Part shown: in pieces, positions 21,462-27,929 of the stretch | Layout of the letters: every line of letters starts with the position of its first letter | Position numbering within the stretch: the stretch's first letter is position 1 | Assembly: GCF_000955975.1 (NCBI RefSeq) | Contig: NZ_JYJF01000101.1 | Location: 1 to 28,042 of the forward strand | Length of the DNA stretch: 28,042 bases | Origin: Saccharothrix sp. ST-888 | Lineage (GTDB): Bacteria; Actinomycetota; Actinomycetes; Streptomycetales; Streptomycetaceae | Direction of reading: 5' to 3' | Translations under genes and position numbers: made by a program | Notes under the pieces: generated by a model | The model's database searches: none | The model's input: only the letters and a program-made list of their open reading frames with translations | Told to the model about the DNA's origin: nothing

Positions 21462-22778
21462 ATGACCACCCCGCCCCCCGCCGGCGGGGCCCCCGGCACG
21501 CCTGCCGGCGGCCCGGTCCCAGTACCGCCCAGACCGGCCCACTCGCCGGCCACCGCCGTGCAGCAGCCCGCCCGCGGGTCCGAGCACGGCACGCCCTACA
21601 CCCCCGGTGACGGCCTGCTCAGCTGGCTCCAGCTGCGGCCGACCATCCGGATCAGACTCACCCTGCTGTACGGCGGGATGTTCCTGATGGCCGGAGTCGT
21701 CCTGCTGGTGCTGATGTACTTCTTCGTCCGGCAGGCCTTCCACGACGCCCTGCTGCCGACCTTCGGGTTCGACCAGGGCGGTGCCACCGTCAACGGCCGG
21801 GTGGTGACCTCCCAGCAGTTCAACGACCAGCTGGTCCAGATGCAGGAGCTCAAGTCCAACGCGGCGCTGACCGTCCTGCTGCGCAAGTCGTTGACGGTGC
21901 TGGTGTGTCTGGCGGTGATCGCTTTCGTGGCGGGGTATGCGATGGCGGGGCGGGTGCTGCGTCCGCTGGGCCGGATCACCCGGACGGCTCGTGAGGTGGC
22001 GTCCTCGGATCTGCATCGGCGGATCCAGCTGGACGGGCCGGACGACGAGCTGAAGGAGCTGGCGGACACGTTCGACGAGATGCTGGACCGGCTGGACCGG
22101 TCGTTCGATTCGCAGCGGCGGTTTGTGGCCAATGCGTCGCACGAGTTGCGGACTCCGCTGGCGATCAATCGGACGTTGCTGGAGGTGCAGCTGTCGGACC
22201 CGAACGCGTCGCTGGATCTGCAGCAGCTGGGTCGGACGCTGTTGGCGACCAATGAGCGCAGTGAGCAGTTGGTGGAGGGGCTGCTGTTGCTGGCGCGCAG
22301 TGACAACGAGCTGACCGATCGGCGGCCGGTGGAGTTGTCGGAGGTGGCGTTGCGGGCGCTGGAGCAGATCAGGTCGGAGGCGGGGAGCCGGGAGGTGGAG
22401 CTGCGTTCGACGTTGACGCCGGTGGCGGTGTCGGGAAACGGGGTGCTGCTGGAGCGGATCGCGTTGAATCTGCTGCAGAACGCGGTGCGGTACAACGTGG
22501 CGGACGGCTGGGTGGAGATCACGACGACGGTGGTGGCGGGTGGGGCGGGTGAGCTGGTGGTGAGCAATACCGGTCCGGTGGTGCCGGGGTACGAGCTGGA
22601 GCACATCTTCGAGCCGTTCCGCCGGGTGAAGGGTGCCGACCGCACCCGCAGTGACAAGGGGGTGGGTCTGGGCCTGTCCATCGTCCGTTCGGTGGTCCGG
22701 GCGCACGGTGGGGCCATCGAGGCCACTGCGCGCTCCGGAGGCGGCCTCACCATCCGGGTACGCATCCCCGGAGCCTGA
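21462..22778 (+). CDS. cutS: CutS, sensor histidine kinase
   Basis: Membrane sensor kinase paired with CutR, 438 residues. A Pro-rich cytoplasmic tail (1-50) precedes TM1 (about 66-88), an extracytoplasmic loop of some 54 residues (89-142), TM2 (143-163) and a HAMP domain (164-215). The phosphoacceptor His227 is in ANASHELRTPLA. The ATPase domain has ERIALNLLQNAVRYN (N box) and KGVGLGLSIV (G box). GAGAGGA lies 7 nt before ATG 21462. Two oddities: the sensor loop has no cysteine, and from about codon 144 the codon choice changes sharply until about 22630, with ten TTG leucine codons by my count against none before. Confidence 0.93.
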   Translation: MTTPPPAGGAPGTPAGGPVPVPPRPAHSPATAVQQPARGSEHGTPYTPGDGLLSWLQLRPTIRIRLTLLYGGMFLMAGVVLLVLMYFFVRQAFHDALLPTFGFDQGGATVNGRVVTSQQFNDQLVQMQELKSNAALTVLLRKSLTVLVCLAVIAFVAGYAMAGRVLRPLGRITRTAREVASSDLHRRIQLDGPDDELKELADTFDEMLDRLDRSFDSQRRFVANASHELRTPLAINRTLLEVQLSDPNASLDLQQLGRTLLATNERSEQLVEGLLLLARSDNELTDRRPVELSEVALRALEQIRSEAGSREVELRSTLTPVAVSGNGVLLERIALNLLQNAVRYNVADGWVEITTTVVAGGAGELVVSNTGPVVPGYELEHIFEPFRRVKGADRTRSDKGVGLGLSIVRSVVRAHGGAIEATARSGGGLTIRVRIPGA

Positions 22779-22877
22779 CCCTCCCCGCAGGCCGCTGGGC
22801 GGCCGCCTGTGCCCTCCGGGGCCCGCACCCCGCCGTACCCGGGCCCGATTCACTCCGTGCGCGGACCATCAACCGCC

Positions 22878-22930
22878 GCCCCTGCCAGGTTCGTCAAGAC
22901 GACATAAGCCCTGGCAGGGGCGGCTTGTCT
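22878..22930 (+). terminator. Rho-independent-like terminator of cutRS
   Basis: Perfect 12-bp arms GCCCCTGCCAGG (22878-22889) and CCTGGCAGGGGC (22910-22921) with a 20-nt loop, followed by CTTGTCTTTT, an unusually T-rich tail for this genome. Confidence 0.85.
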
Positions 22931-22945
22931 TTTGCCGCCGGAACA

Positions 22946-22978
22946 ACTTACGGTTACGTAACCTACGCAGCCGTAAGT
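22946..22978. promoter_or_regulatory. Nested palindromes upstream of the acyl-ACP desaturase gene: candidate operator
   Basis: An outer inverted repeat ACTTACGG (22946-22953)/CCGTAAGT (22971-22978) encloses and overlaps a perfect 12-bp palindrome GGTTACGTAACC (22952-22963). Such arrangements suit TetR-family dimers. It lies 116 bp before the desaturase start, in an AT-rich patch likely to hold the promoter. Confidence 0.6.
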
Positions 22979-23094
22979 GAGTCGCCTCTGGCCCGGCTCC
23001 GTCCGGCCCCGGCCCCGGTCCCGCCCCCAAGCGGGCCCCGCCCCGGCTCTCAGTGCGTCCCACCCGTCCCTGCCCGCCCTCAGGAGCACCAGCC

Positions 23095-24069
23095 GTGACC
23101 ATCGCACCCGTGCAGCGCCCAGCCTCGAACGCCTGGACCGACGCCAAGCTGATCCTCGCGCTGGAGGAGGTGGTGGAGACCGAGCTCGACCGCCACCTGA
23201 AGGTCGCCAAGGAGTGGATGCCCCACGAGTTCGTCCCGTGGAGCCAGGGCCGCGACTTCGACGGTGTGCTCGGTGGCGAGGCCTGGTCGATAGAGCAGTC
23301 GAAGATCACCCCGCTGGGGCGGATCTCGCTGGTCGTCAACCTGCTGACCGAGGACAACCTCCCGAGCTACCACCACGAGATCGCCACCATGTTCGGCCGT
23401 GAGGGCGCCTGGGGCACCTGGGTGCACCGCTGGACCGCCGAGGAGGGCCGCCACGGCATCGCGATCCGCGACTACCTGCTGGCCACCCGCGCGGTGGACC
23501 CGGTGGAGCTGGAGCGGGCCCGGATGGCGCACATGTCGGAGGGCTTCGAGTCCGACAACGCGCACAGCATGCTGCAGTCCGTCGCGTACGTGGCCTTCCA
23601 GGAGCTCGCCACCCGGATCTCGCACCGCAACACCGGCCACTTCGCCGGCGACCCGCTCTGCGACCAGCTGCTGGCGAAGATCGCCAATGACGAGAACCTG
23701 CACATGGTCTTCTACCGCAACCTGCTGAAGGCCGCTCTGGAACTCGCCCCCGACCAGGCGATGCGGGCCATCGCCGACGTGGTCACCAACTTCCGGATGC
23801 CCGGACACGGCATGCCCGGTTTCGAGCGCTCCGCGGTGCAGATCGCCGTCGGCGGCGTCTACAACCTCCGGATCCACCACGACGACGTGCTGCAGCCGGT
23901 GCTGCGCCACCTCAAGGTGATGGAGATCGACGGCCTGGGCCCGGAAGGCGCCAAGGCCCAGGAGGAGCTGGGGGTCTTCCTGGACGGCCTGAACGCCCAG
24001 GCCGTGCGCTTCGACGAACGGCAGGCCGCCCTGCTCGCCCGCCGGGCTGCCAACGCCGCCCGGAAGTGA
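23095..24069 (+). CDS. Acyl-ACP desaturase
   Basis: Soluble di-iron desaturase introducing a double bond into acyl-ACP or acyl-CoA chains, so it should tune membrane fluidity. The 324-residue product carries the di-iron ligands of this class: Glu86 (LTEDNLPSYH), EEGRHG (Glu117 and His120), Glu170 (AFQELATR) and DENLH (Glu200, His203). GTG 23095 is preceded by AGGAG at 8 nt and matches the usual N-terminus. Electron donors (ferredoxin, reductase) are not encoded nearby. Expression is probably controlled by the palindromes 120-150 bp upstream. Confidence 0.94.
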   Translation: MTIAPVQRPASNAWTDAKLILALEEVVETELDRHLKVAKEWMPHEFVPWSQGRDFDGVLGGEAWSIEQSKITPLGRISLVVNLLTEDNLPSYHHEIATMFGREGAWGTWVHRWTAEEGRHGIAIRDYLLATRAVDPVELERARMAHMSEGFESDNAHSMLQSVAYVAFQELATRISHRNTGHFAGDPLCDQLLAKIANDENLHMVFYRNLLKAALELAPDQAMRAIADVVTNFRMPGHGMPGFERSAVQIAVGGVYNLRIHHDDVLQPVLRHLKVMEIDGLGPEGAKAQEELGVFLDGLNAQAVRFDERQAALLARRAANAARK

Positions 24070-24081
24070 GCCCGGGGTTCC

Positions 24082-24126
24082 GGCGACTCGGGTGACTCCG
24101 GTGGCTCTGGTGGCTCAGGTGACTCC
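24082..24126. repeat. Five 9-bp tandem repeats after the desaturase
   Basis: Five consecutive 9-mers of the form GGYGRCTCN (GGCGACTCG, GGTGACTCC, GGTGGCTCT, GGTGGCTCA, GGTGACTCC). They start 12 nt after the desaturase stop and come before its terminator, so they are in the 3' untranslated region. Confidence 0.85.
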
Positions 24127-24151
24127 GGGGCTTTCGGGGGACGCTCCGGGC

Positions 24152-24175
24152 GCCGTCCGGACACCCCCGGACGGC
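24152..24175 (+). terminator. Hairpin terminator of the desaturase gene
   Basis: Perfect 9-bp arms GCCGTCCGG (24152-24160) and CCGGACGGC (24167-24175) with loop ACACCC. Confidence 0.65.
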
Positions 24176-24241
24176 CCTGTCGGAGCCGCCGGGCAGGTGA
24201 CATCAGGCGGGCGATTTCCCCGATTTTTGCCCGAAAAGTCC

Positions 24242-24265
24242 CAGATGTGACCAAGCTCACATCTG
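24242..24265. promoter_or_regulatory. Perfect CRP-type palindrome
   Basis: Arms CAGATGTGA (24242-24250) and TCACATCTG (24257-24265) are exact complements around a 6-nt spacer. The core TGTGA-N6-TCACA is identical to the CRP half-site consensus of E. coli and of mycobacterial Crp (Rv3676). Streptomyces encodes a Crp protein of this family. The nearest downstream gene begins at 24647. Confidence 0.7.
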
Positions 24266-24646
24266 AACGCGTGACACGACTACTTGATTGCTCACCGTGA
24301 TCGCCGGATCGCCTGCCGACTCGGCCGGCGGCATCCGGAGGTCAGCTGTGGAGATTTGTCGACCTTACGTCAATGACCCTGCTGACAAGGGGAGTTACCG
24401 CCGGAGCGGGGGCGTTCGACCCGGTCGGTGCGGCGGGTCGGCGGGCCTTGGCGGAGCGGTTCGGCGGCGCTGGGTGAGACACTCGGAACCGTACTCAATC
24501 ACTCCAACGGCTCCGCCGCTGGGTGTCGATTGAGTAACAAGGCTTGAAGTAAGGCACAATCTCCGCCTCGGGTCGGGCACAAGACCGACCCCCCATGCGT
24601 TACGTGCGCTGGAGATACCGCACACACCCAGAGGGGGAGAGCGAAA
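24266..24646. other. Leader region between the CRP-type site and the DUF4193 gene
   Basis: About 380 bp without a credible gene. It contains a CCGGAT...ATCCGG hairpin region (about 24304-24340), and a perfect 9-bp inverted repeat TACTCAATC (24492-24500)/GATTGAGTA (24528-24536). A possible promoter TTGAGT (24530-24535), 19 nt, CACAAT (24555-24560) partly overlaps the right arm and would give a leader of about 80 nt to DUF4193. A small RNA is possible but unproven. Confidence 0.45.
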
Positions 24647-24943
24647 ATGGCAACGGACTACGACACCCCACGCAAGACCGATGACGACCTCAACGAGGAC
24701 AGCATCGAGGAACTGAAGGCTCGGCGGAACGAGAAGTCGGGCGGCAACGTCGATGTCGACGAGTTCGAGGCCGCCGAAGGCCTGGAGCTTCCCGGCGCCG
24801 ACCTCTCGAACGAGGAGCTGTCGGTCCGCGTGCTTCCTCGGCAGGCTGACGAGTTCACCTGCATGAGCTGCTTCCTGGTACACCACCGCAGTCAGCTTGC
24901 CGGCGAGAAGAACGGCCAGCCGATCTGCCGAGACTGCGAATAG
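24647..24943 (+). CDS. DUF4193 family zinc-ribbon-like protein
   Basis: A 98-residue acidic protein conserved in actinobacteria and of unknown function. The N-terminal two thirds is rich in Asp/Glu (DYDTPRKTDDDLNEDSIEEL). The C-terminus has two CxxC pairs, Cys72/Cys75 (FTCMSCFLVHHRSQ) and Cys94/Cys97 (ICRDCE), forming a probable zinc ribbon. ATG 24647 follows a strong GGGGGAG purine run about 8-12 nt upstream. The long structured upstream region suggests it is individually regulated. Confidence 0.93.
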   Translation: MATDYDTPRKTDDDLNEDSIEELKARRNEKSGGNVDVDEFEAAEGLELPGADLSNEELSVRVLPRQADEFTCMSCFLVHHRSQLAGEKNGQPICRDCE

Positions 24944-24961
24944 GCACCATGCGGGCATGCC

Positions 24962-24989
24962 CCGGGCCCGGCGGACTCCGTCGGCCCGG
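24962..24989 (+). terminator. Hairpin terminator of the DUF4193 gene
   Basis: Arms CCGGGCC (24962-24968) and GGCCCGG (24983-24989); the loop contains a further CGGA/TCCG pairing. It starts 19 nt after the stop codon. Confidence 0.55.
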
Positions 24990-25100
24990 CAAGCCGCCCC
25001 ATCCGGCCCTGCGCGCCTCGGCCGGAGGCAGAAACCGCGATCGCGCAGCCGATCGCACCGGCAGGAGTCCCCTGCACACGGCCCCCTTCACCGGAGTACC

Positions 25101-25130
25101 GGGACGGTCCCGCACCAGCGGAACCGTCCC
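25101..25130. terminator. Second hairpin between DUF4193 and DUF3093
   Basis: Arms GGGACGGT (25101-25108) and ACCGTCCC (25123-25130), followed by TCCTCCGTTT on the plus strand. The genes converge here; it is 91 nt beyond the DUF3093 stop. Confidence 0.5.
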
Positions 25131-25220
25131 TCCTCCGTTTCCGGGCCCGTACGCGTCACCGTGGGCCCTGCAGGCCGTCCGGCGCCCGCGTCGCCCGTCC
25201 CTGCACCCCGAGGGATCGGG

Positions 25221-25670
25221 TCAGCTCTCGGACCCCTGGCGGGCCTTGGCCAGCGCCGCTGCCAGCCGCTCCGGCGAGCGGGTCGACAGGTAGGCGTACG
25301 GCGTCGGGTCGCTCGGGTCCGTGATCTCGACCCGCAACGCGGTCGGGATGTAGCTGCGCAGCAGCATGAAGGCGCGCGGATCGGCCTTCACTCCGCGCCA
25401 GGCGACCGCCTCGGCCCGGTCCAGCGGGTGGGCCTCGCCCAGCGCCTCGACCGGGATCCTGGCCTGCCCGGCCACCAGTGAGCCCTGGACCACGCGGATC
25501 CGGGCCGAGCCGTAGTTGCTCAGTGCGGCCGCCGCCGCCACGATGCCGACGACCAGCCCGATCAGGGCGCCCACCGCGCTGAAGCGCAGCATGATGAGCG
25601 CGAGTGCGAGGCCGGTCGCGAGCGGGAGCAGCCACCAGGAGCGGGGGACGGTGAGGCGTTCGTCGTACAT
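25221..25670 (-). CDS. DUF3093 family membrane protein
   Basis: A 149-residue actinobacterial protein of unknown function. It has a short N-terminus (MYDERLTVPRSWW), a hydrophobic hairpin at about 14-52 forming two membrane segments, then a soluble domain of about 95 residues with RIRVVQGSLVAGQARIP and LLRSYIPTALRVEITDPSDPTPY, ending in a helix with RSPERLAAALAKAR. This layout resembles PH-like membrane-anchored domains. The upstream frame is open, but ATG 25670 is the family start and has CACAAT 6 nt before it, consistent with a leaderless transcript. It is divergent from the thioesterase gene. Confidence 0.92.
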   Translation of the reverse strand: MYDERLTVPRSWWLLPLATGLALALIMLRFSAVGALIGLVVGIVAAAAALSNYGSARIRVVQGSLVAGQARIPVEALGEAHPLDRAEAVAWRGVKADPRAFMLLRSYIPTALRVEITDPSDPTPYAYLSTRSPERLAAALAKARQGSES

Positions 25671-25676
25671 GCCCCC

Positions 25677-25682
25677 ATTGTG
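25677..25682 (-). promoter_or_regulatory. -10 element of a leaderless DUF3093 promoter
   Basis: Minus-strand CACAAT ends 6 nt before the ATG at 25670. The intervening GGGGGC is too close to serve as a normal ribosome site. Confidence 0.4.
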
Positions 25683-25828
25683 TGCGCCGGTTACAGTCCG
25701 GTCGGCCCCGCCCCCGGGTGTCGGCGTCGTTCCGGTCGCTGTCGATGCCCTCACCTGCGCGTCCGACCTGTCCCGATTCGACCGTCCTGGATTCAACAAC
25801 CTCCTGTCGGCCTTCGACTACCCGGCGG

Positions 25829-25834
25829 TAGGGT
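25829..25834 (+). promoter_or_regulatory. -10 element of a leaderless thioesterase promoter
   Basis: TAGGGT ends 7 nt before the GTG at 25842, supporting that start codon. Confidence 0.45.
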
Positions 25835-25841
25835 CGCGCCT

Positions 25842-26483
25842 GTGAACGGACCTGTCGCCTCCCCGCCTGCGCCGCAGGGCTCGGACGAGCCCGCTTTCGG
25901 CGCCACCGCCCTCTCCCCGACCACCCCGCCGGCCGACGCGGTGCTGCCGTCCCGGGCCCCCGAGGCTCCGGCCCCCGGCACCCTGCTCGGCTCGCACTAC
26001 GACCACTGCTTCGGCTGCGGACCGCAGCACCCCCAGGGACTCCGGCTGAGCGCGGTGGCGGGGGAGGGGCTCGACGTCACGGCACGCTTCACGGTCAGGC
26101 CCAGCCACCAGGGCGGCCCCGGGCTGGCCCACGGTGGTGTACTGACCACGGCGATGGACGAGACGCTCGGCACGCTGAACTGGCTGCTGCACGCCCCTGC
26201 CGTCACCGGACGGCTGGAGACCGACTTCGTCCGCCCCGTCCCGGTCGATGCCGAGCTGTACATCCGCGCTTGGGTCACCGGTGTGCACGGCCGCAAGATC
26301 TACAGCGCGGCCGAGGGCCGGATCGGCGGCCCGGACGGACCGGTCGCGATCCGGGCTCAGGCACTCTTCATTCAGGTGAAGCTGGAACACTTCACCCAGC
26401 ACGGTCGTCCCGAGGACATCAAGAAGGTCCTCGACGACTCGGATCTGTTGAAGCGCTCCAGAGCTTTTGAGGTGAACCCGTGA
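25842..26483 (+). CDS. PaaI/hotdog-fold thioesterase
   Basis: A 213-residue protein of the hotdog thioesterase superfamily, expected to hydrolyse acyl-CoA thioesters; the substrate is unknown. The first 45 residues are Pro/Ala-rich and probably disordered. The domain begins with HYDHCFGCGPQHPQGLRL, an entry motif common in this group. The active-site helix region is GLAHGGVLTTAMDETLG, followed by GRLETDFVRPVPVDAELYI. GTG 25842 is preceded by TAGGGT at leaderless spacing. The stop overlaps the dut start by 4 bp (GTGA), indicating translational coupling. Confidence 0.9.
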   Translation: MNGPVASPPAPQGSDEPAFGATALSPTTPPADAVLPSRAPEAPAPGTLLGSHYDHCFGCGPQHPQGLRLSAVAGEGLDVTARFTVRPSHQGGPGLAHGGVLTTAMDETLGTLNWLLHAPAVTGRLETDFVRPVPVDAELYIRAWVTGVHGRKIYSAAEGRIGGPDGPVAIRAQALFIQVKLEHFTQHGRPEDIKKVLDDSDLLKRSRAFEVNP

Positions 26484-26947
26484 GCCCCTCCGCCCGCCCG
26501 CCGGTAGACGTTCTGATTACCCGGATCGACCCCGAGCTGCCGCTCCCGGCGTACGAGCACCCCGGCGACGCCGGTGCCGACCTGCGCACCACGGTGGACG
26601 CCGAGCTGGCCCCCGGGGAGCGCATCGTGCTCCCCACCGGCATCGCCATCGCCCTTCCCGACGGTTACGCCGCCTTCGTGCACCCGCGTTCGGGTCTCGC
26701 AGCTCGTTGCGGTGTTGCACTGGTGAACGCCCCAGGGACCGTCGATGCCGGGTACCGTGGTGAGATCAAGGTGATCGTCGTCAATCTGGACCCGCGCGAG
26801 GGGGTCAGCTTCCGTCGCGGGGACCGAATCGCCCAGCTGGTGATCCAGCAGGTCGAGAAGGCGCGCTTCCACGAGGTGACGGAACTGCCCGGGTCGGCAC
26901 GCGCCGAGGGCGGGTTCGGATCGACGGGTGGTCACGCCGCGGTCTAG
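26480..26947 (+). CDS. dut: dUTP diphosphatase (dUTPase)
   Basis: Hydrolyses dUTP to dUMP and pyrophosphate, keeping uracil out of DNA and supplying the dTMP pathway. The 155-residue trimeric-type enzyme shows all five motifs: I AGADLR (31-36), II HPRSGLA (68-74), III GTVDAGYRGEI (86-96, catalytic Asp89), IV RRGDRIAQLV (112-121) and V GFGSTG (145-150). GTG 26480 overlaps the end of the thioesterase gene. Thymidine kinase, another dTTP-supply enzyme, is 16 kb away in this window. Confidence 0.96.
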   Translation: MSPSARPPVDVLITRIDPELPLPAYEHPGDAGADLRTTVDAELAPGERIVLPTGIAIALPDGYAAFVHPRSGLAARCGVALVNAPGTVDAGYRGEIKVIVVNLDPREGVSFRRGDRIAQLVIQQVEKARFHEVTELPGSARAEGGFGSTGGHAAV

Positions 26948-27027
26948 CATGCCCGCGGCTCGCAGTAGCCGAGCAGGTATTCGCTTCGGTCTTCGACCGG
27001 GGTCTTGGACCGGGAAGGACAGTGACC

Positions 27028-27831
27028 GTGTTCCGTCGTCGCCAGAAGAGCGAGGACGCTGTCGAGCAGCTCGCCGACGATGCCACCAGCGCCGACGAGA
27101 CGGCCGATGGCGTCGAAGGTTCCGCCGACTCCGAGAGCGAGAACGTGACTGAGCAGGACCCGGCGGACCGGGTCGGCCTGCCGCCGGCTCCGCGCCCCGA
27201 CGGACCGTGGGACATCTCCGAGCTGGAGAACCCGGAGGAAGGCCGAGTCGACCTCGGCGGCCTCCTGGTCCCCGGAGTCGAGGGCATGGAGCTCAGGGTG
27301 GAGGTGGCCGGCGACGCGATCGTGGCCGCCACCCTGGTCCTCGGCAACAGCGCGATCCAGCTGCAGGCCTTTGCCGCCCCCAAGTCCGAGGGCATCTGGG
27401 GTGAGGTCCGCGATGAGATCGCCACCGGCATCACCCAGCAGGGCGGACTGGTCGAGGAGGACGAGGGCCCGCTGGGCTGGCACCTCCGCGCCCAGGTCCC
27501 CGTCCAGCTGCCCGACGGCACCCAGGGCGCCCAGCTGGTGCGCTTCGTCGGCTGCGACGGCCCCCGCTGGTTCCTGCGCGGCGTGATCTCCGGTCAGGCC
27601 GCGGTGCAGCCCGAAATGGCCGGGATCCTTGAGCAGGTCTTCCGCCAGACCGTGGTCGTCCGTGGTGAGACCCCGATGGCTCCGCGCGACCCGATCGTGC
27701 TGAAGCTCCCCGAGGACGCCCAGATGGTCGCCGACGGTGGCGTCACCGAGGCCGAGGGCGAGGGCTCCCGCTTCGGCGGCACCGCACTCGACCCCTTCGC
27801 ACGTGGCCCGGAGATCACCGAGGTCCGGTGA
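27028..27831 (+). CDS. DUF3710 family protein
   Basis: A 267-residue actinobacterial protein of unknown function, commonly found downstream of dut. A basic start (FRRRQKSE) and a very acidic, Ser-rich linker (about 10-50) precede the conserved domain (about 60-245): GPWDISELENPEEGRVDLGG, AFAAPKSEGIWGEVR, GPLGWHLRAQVP, VRFVGCDGPRWFLRG and RDPIVLKLP. There is no membrane segment. GTG 27028 is preferred over GTG 27022 because the AAGGA ribosome site lies 8 nt before it, and only 2 nt before the other. It is followed by a terminator. Confidence 0.93.
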   Translation: MFRRRQKSEDAVEQLADDATSADETADGVEGSADSESENVTEQDPADRVGLPPAPRPDGPWDISELENPEEGRVDLGGLLVPGVEGMELRVEVAGDAIVAATLVLGNSAIQLQAFAAPKSEGIWGEVRDEIATGITQQGGLVEEDEGPLGWHLRAQVPVQLPDGTQGAQLVRFVGCDGPRWFLRGVISGQAAVQPEMAGILEQVFRQTVVVRGETPMAPRDPIVLKLPEDAQMVADGGVTEAEGEGSRFGGTALDPFARGPEITEVR

Positions 27832-27845
27832 TCCCCTTCGCCGAC

Positions 27846-27880
27846 CGCCCTCGCCCGGAACCCCGGGCGGGGGCGATTTG
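27846..27880 (+). terminator. Terminator of the DUF3710 gene
   Basis: A 13-bp stem (27846-27858 with 27863-27875) containing one T-G wobble and a 4-nt loop, followed by ATTTG. It also separates the gene from the rRNA promoter region. Confidence 0.75.
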
Positions 27881-27907
27881 CTTGTGGAGGGCCGCGCCCC
27901 GTACAGT
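27878..27907 (+). promoter_or_regulatory. Candidate rRNA operon promoter
   Basis: TTGCTT (27878-27883), an 18-nt spacer and TACAGT (27902-27907) give a plausible vegetative-sigma promoter, starting at about 27914 and reading into the rRNA-like leader. Streptomyces rRNA operons usually have several promoters, so this may be one of them. Confidence 0.4.
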
Positions 27908-27929
27908 TCCGGAGTCGCACCGAGAGGGG

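Noticed and set aside
24405..24430. GTTCGAC sequence resembling a tRNA T-loop
   Set aside because: No flanking 5-bp T-stem and no acceptor or anticodon arms in register.
24288..24533. 81-residue plus-strand frame after the CRP-type site
   Set aside because: TTG start with no ribosome site, atypical codon use, and it ends inside an inverted repeat. A non-coding RNA is a better, though unproven, reading.
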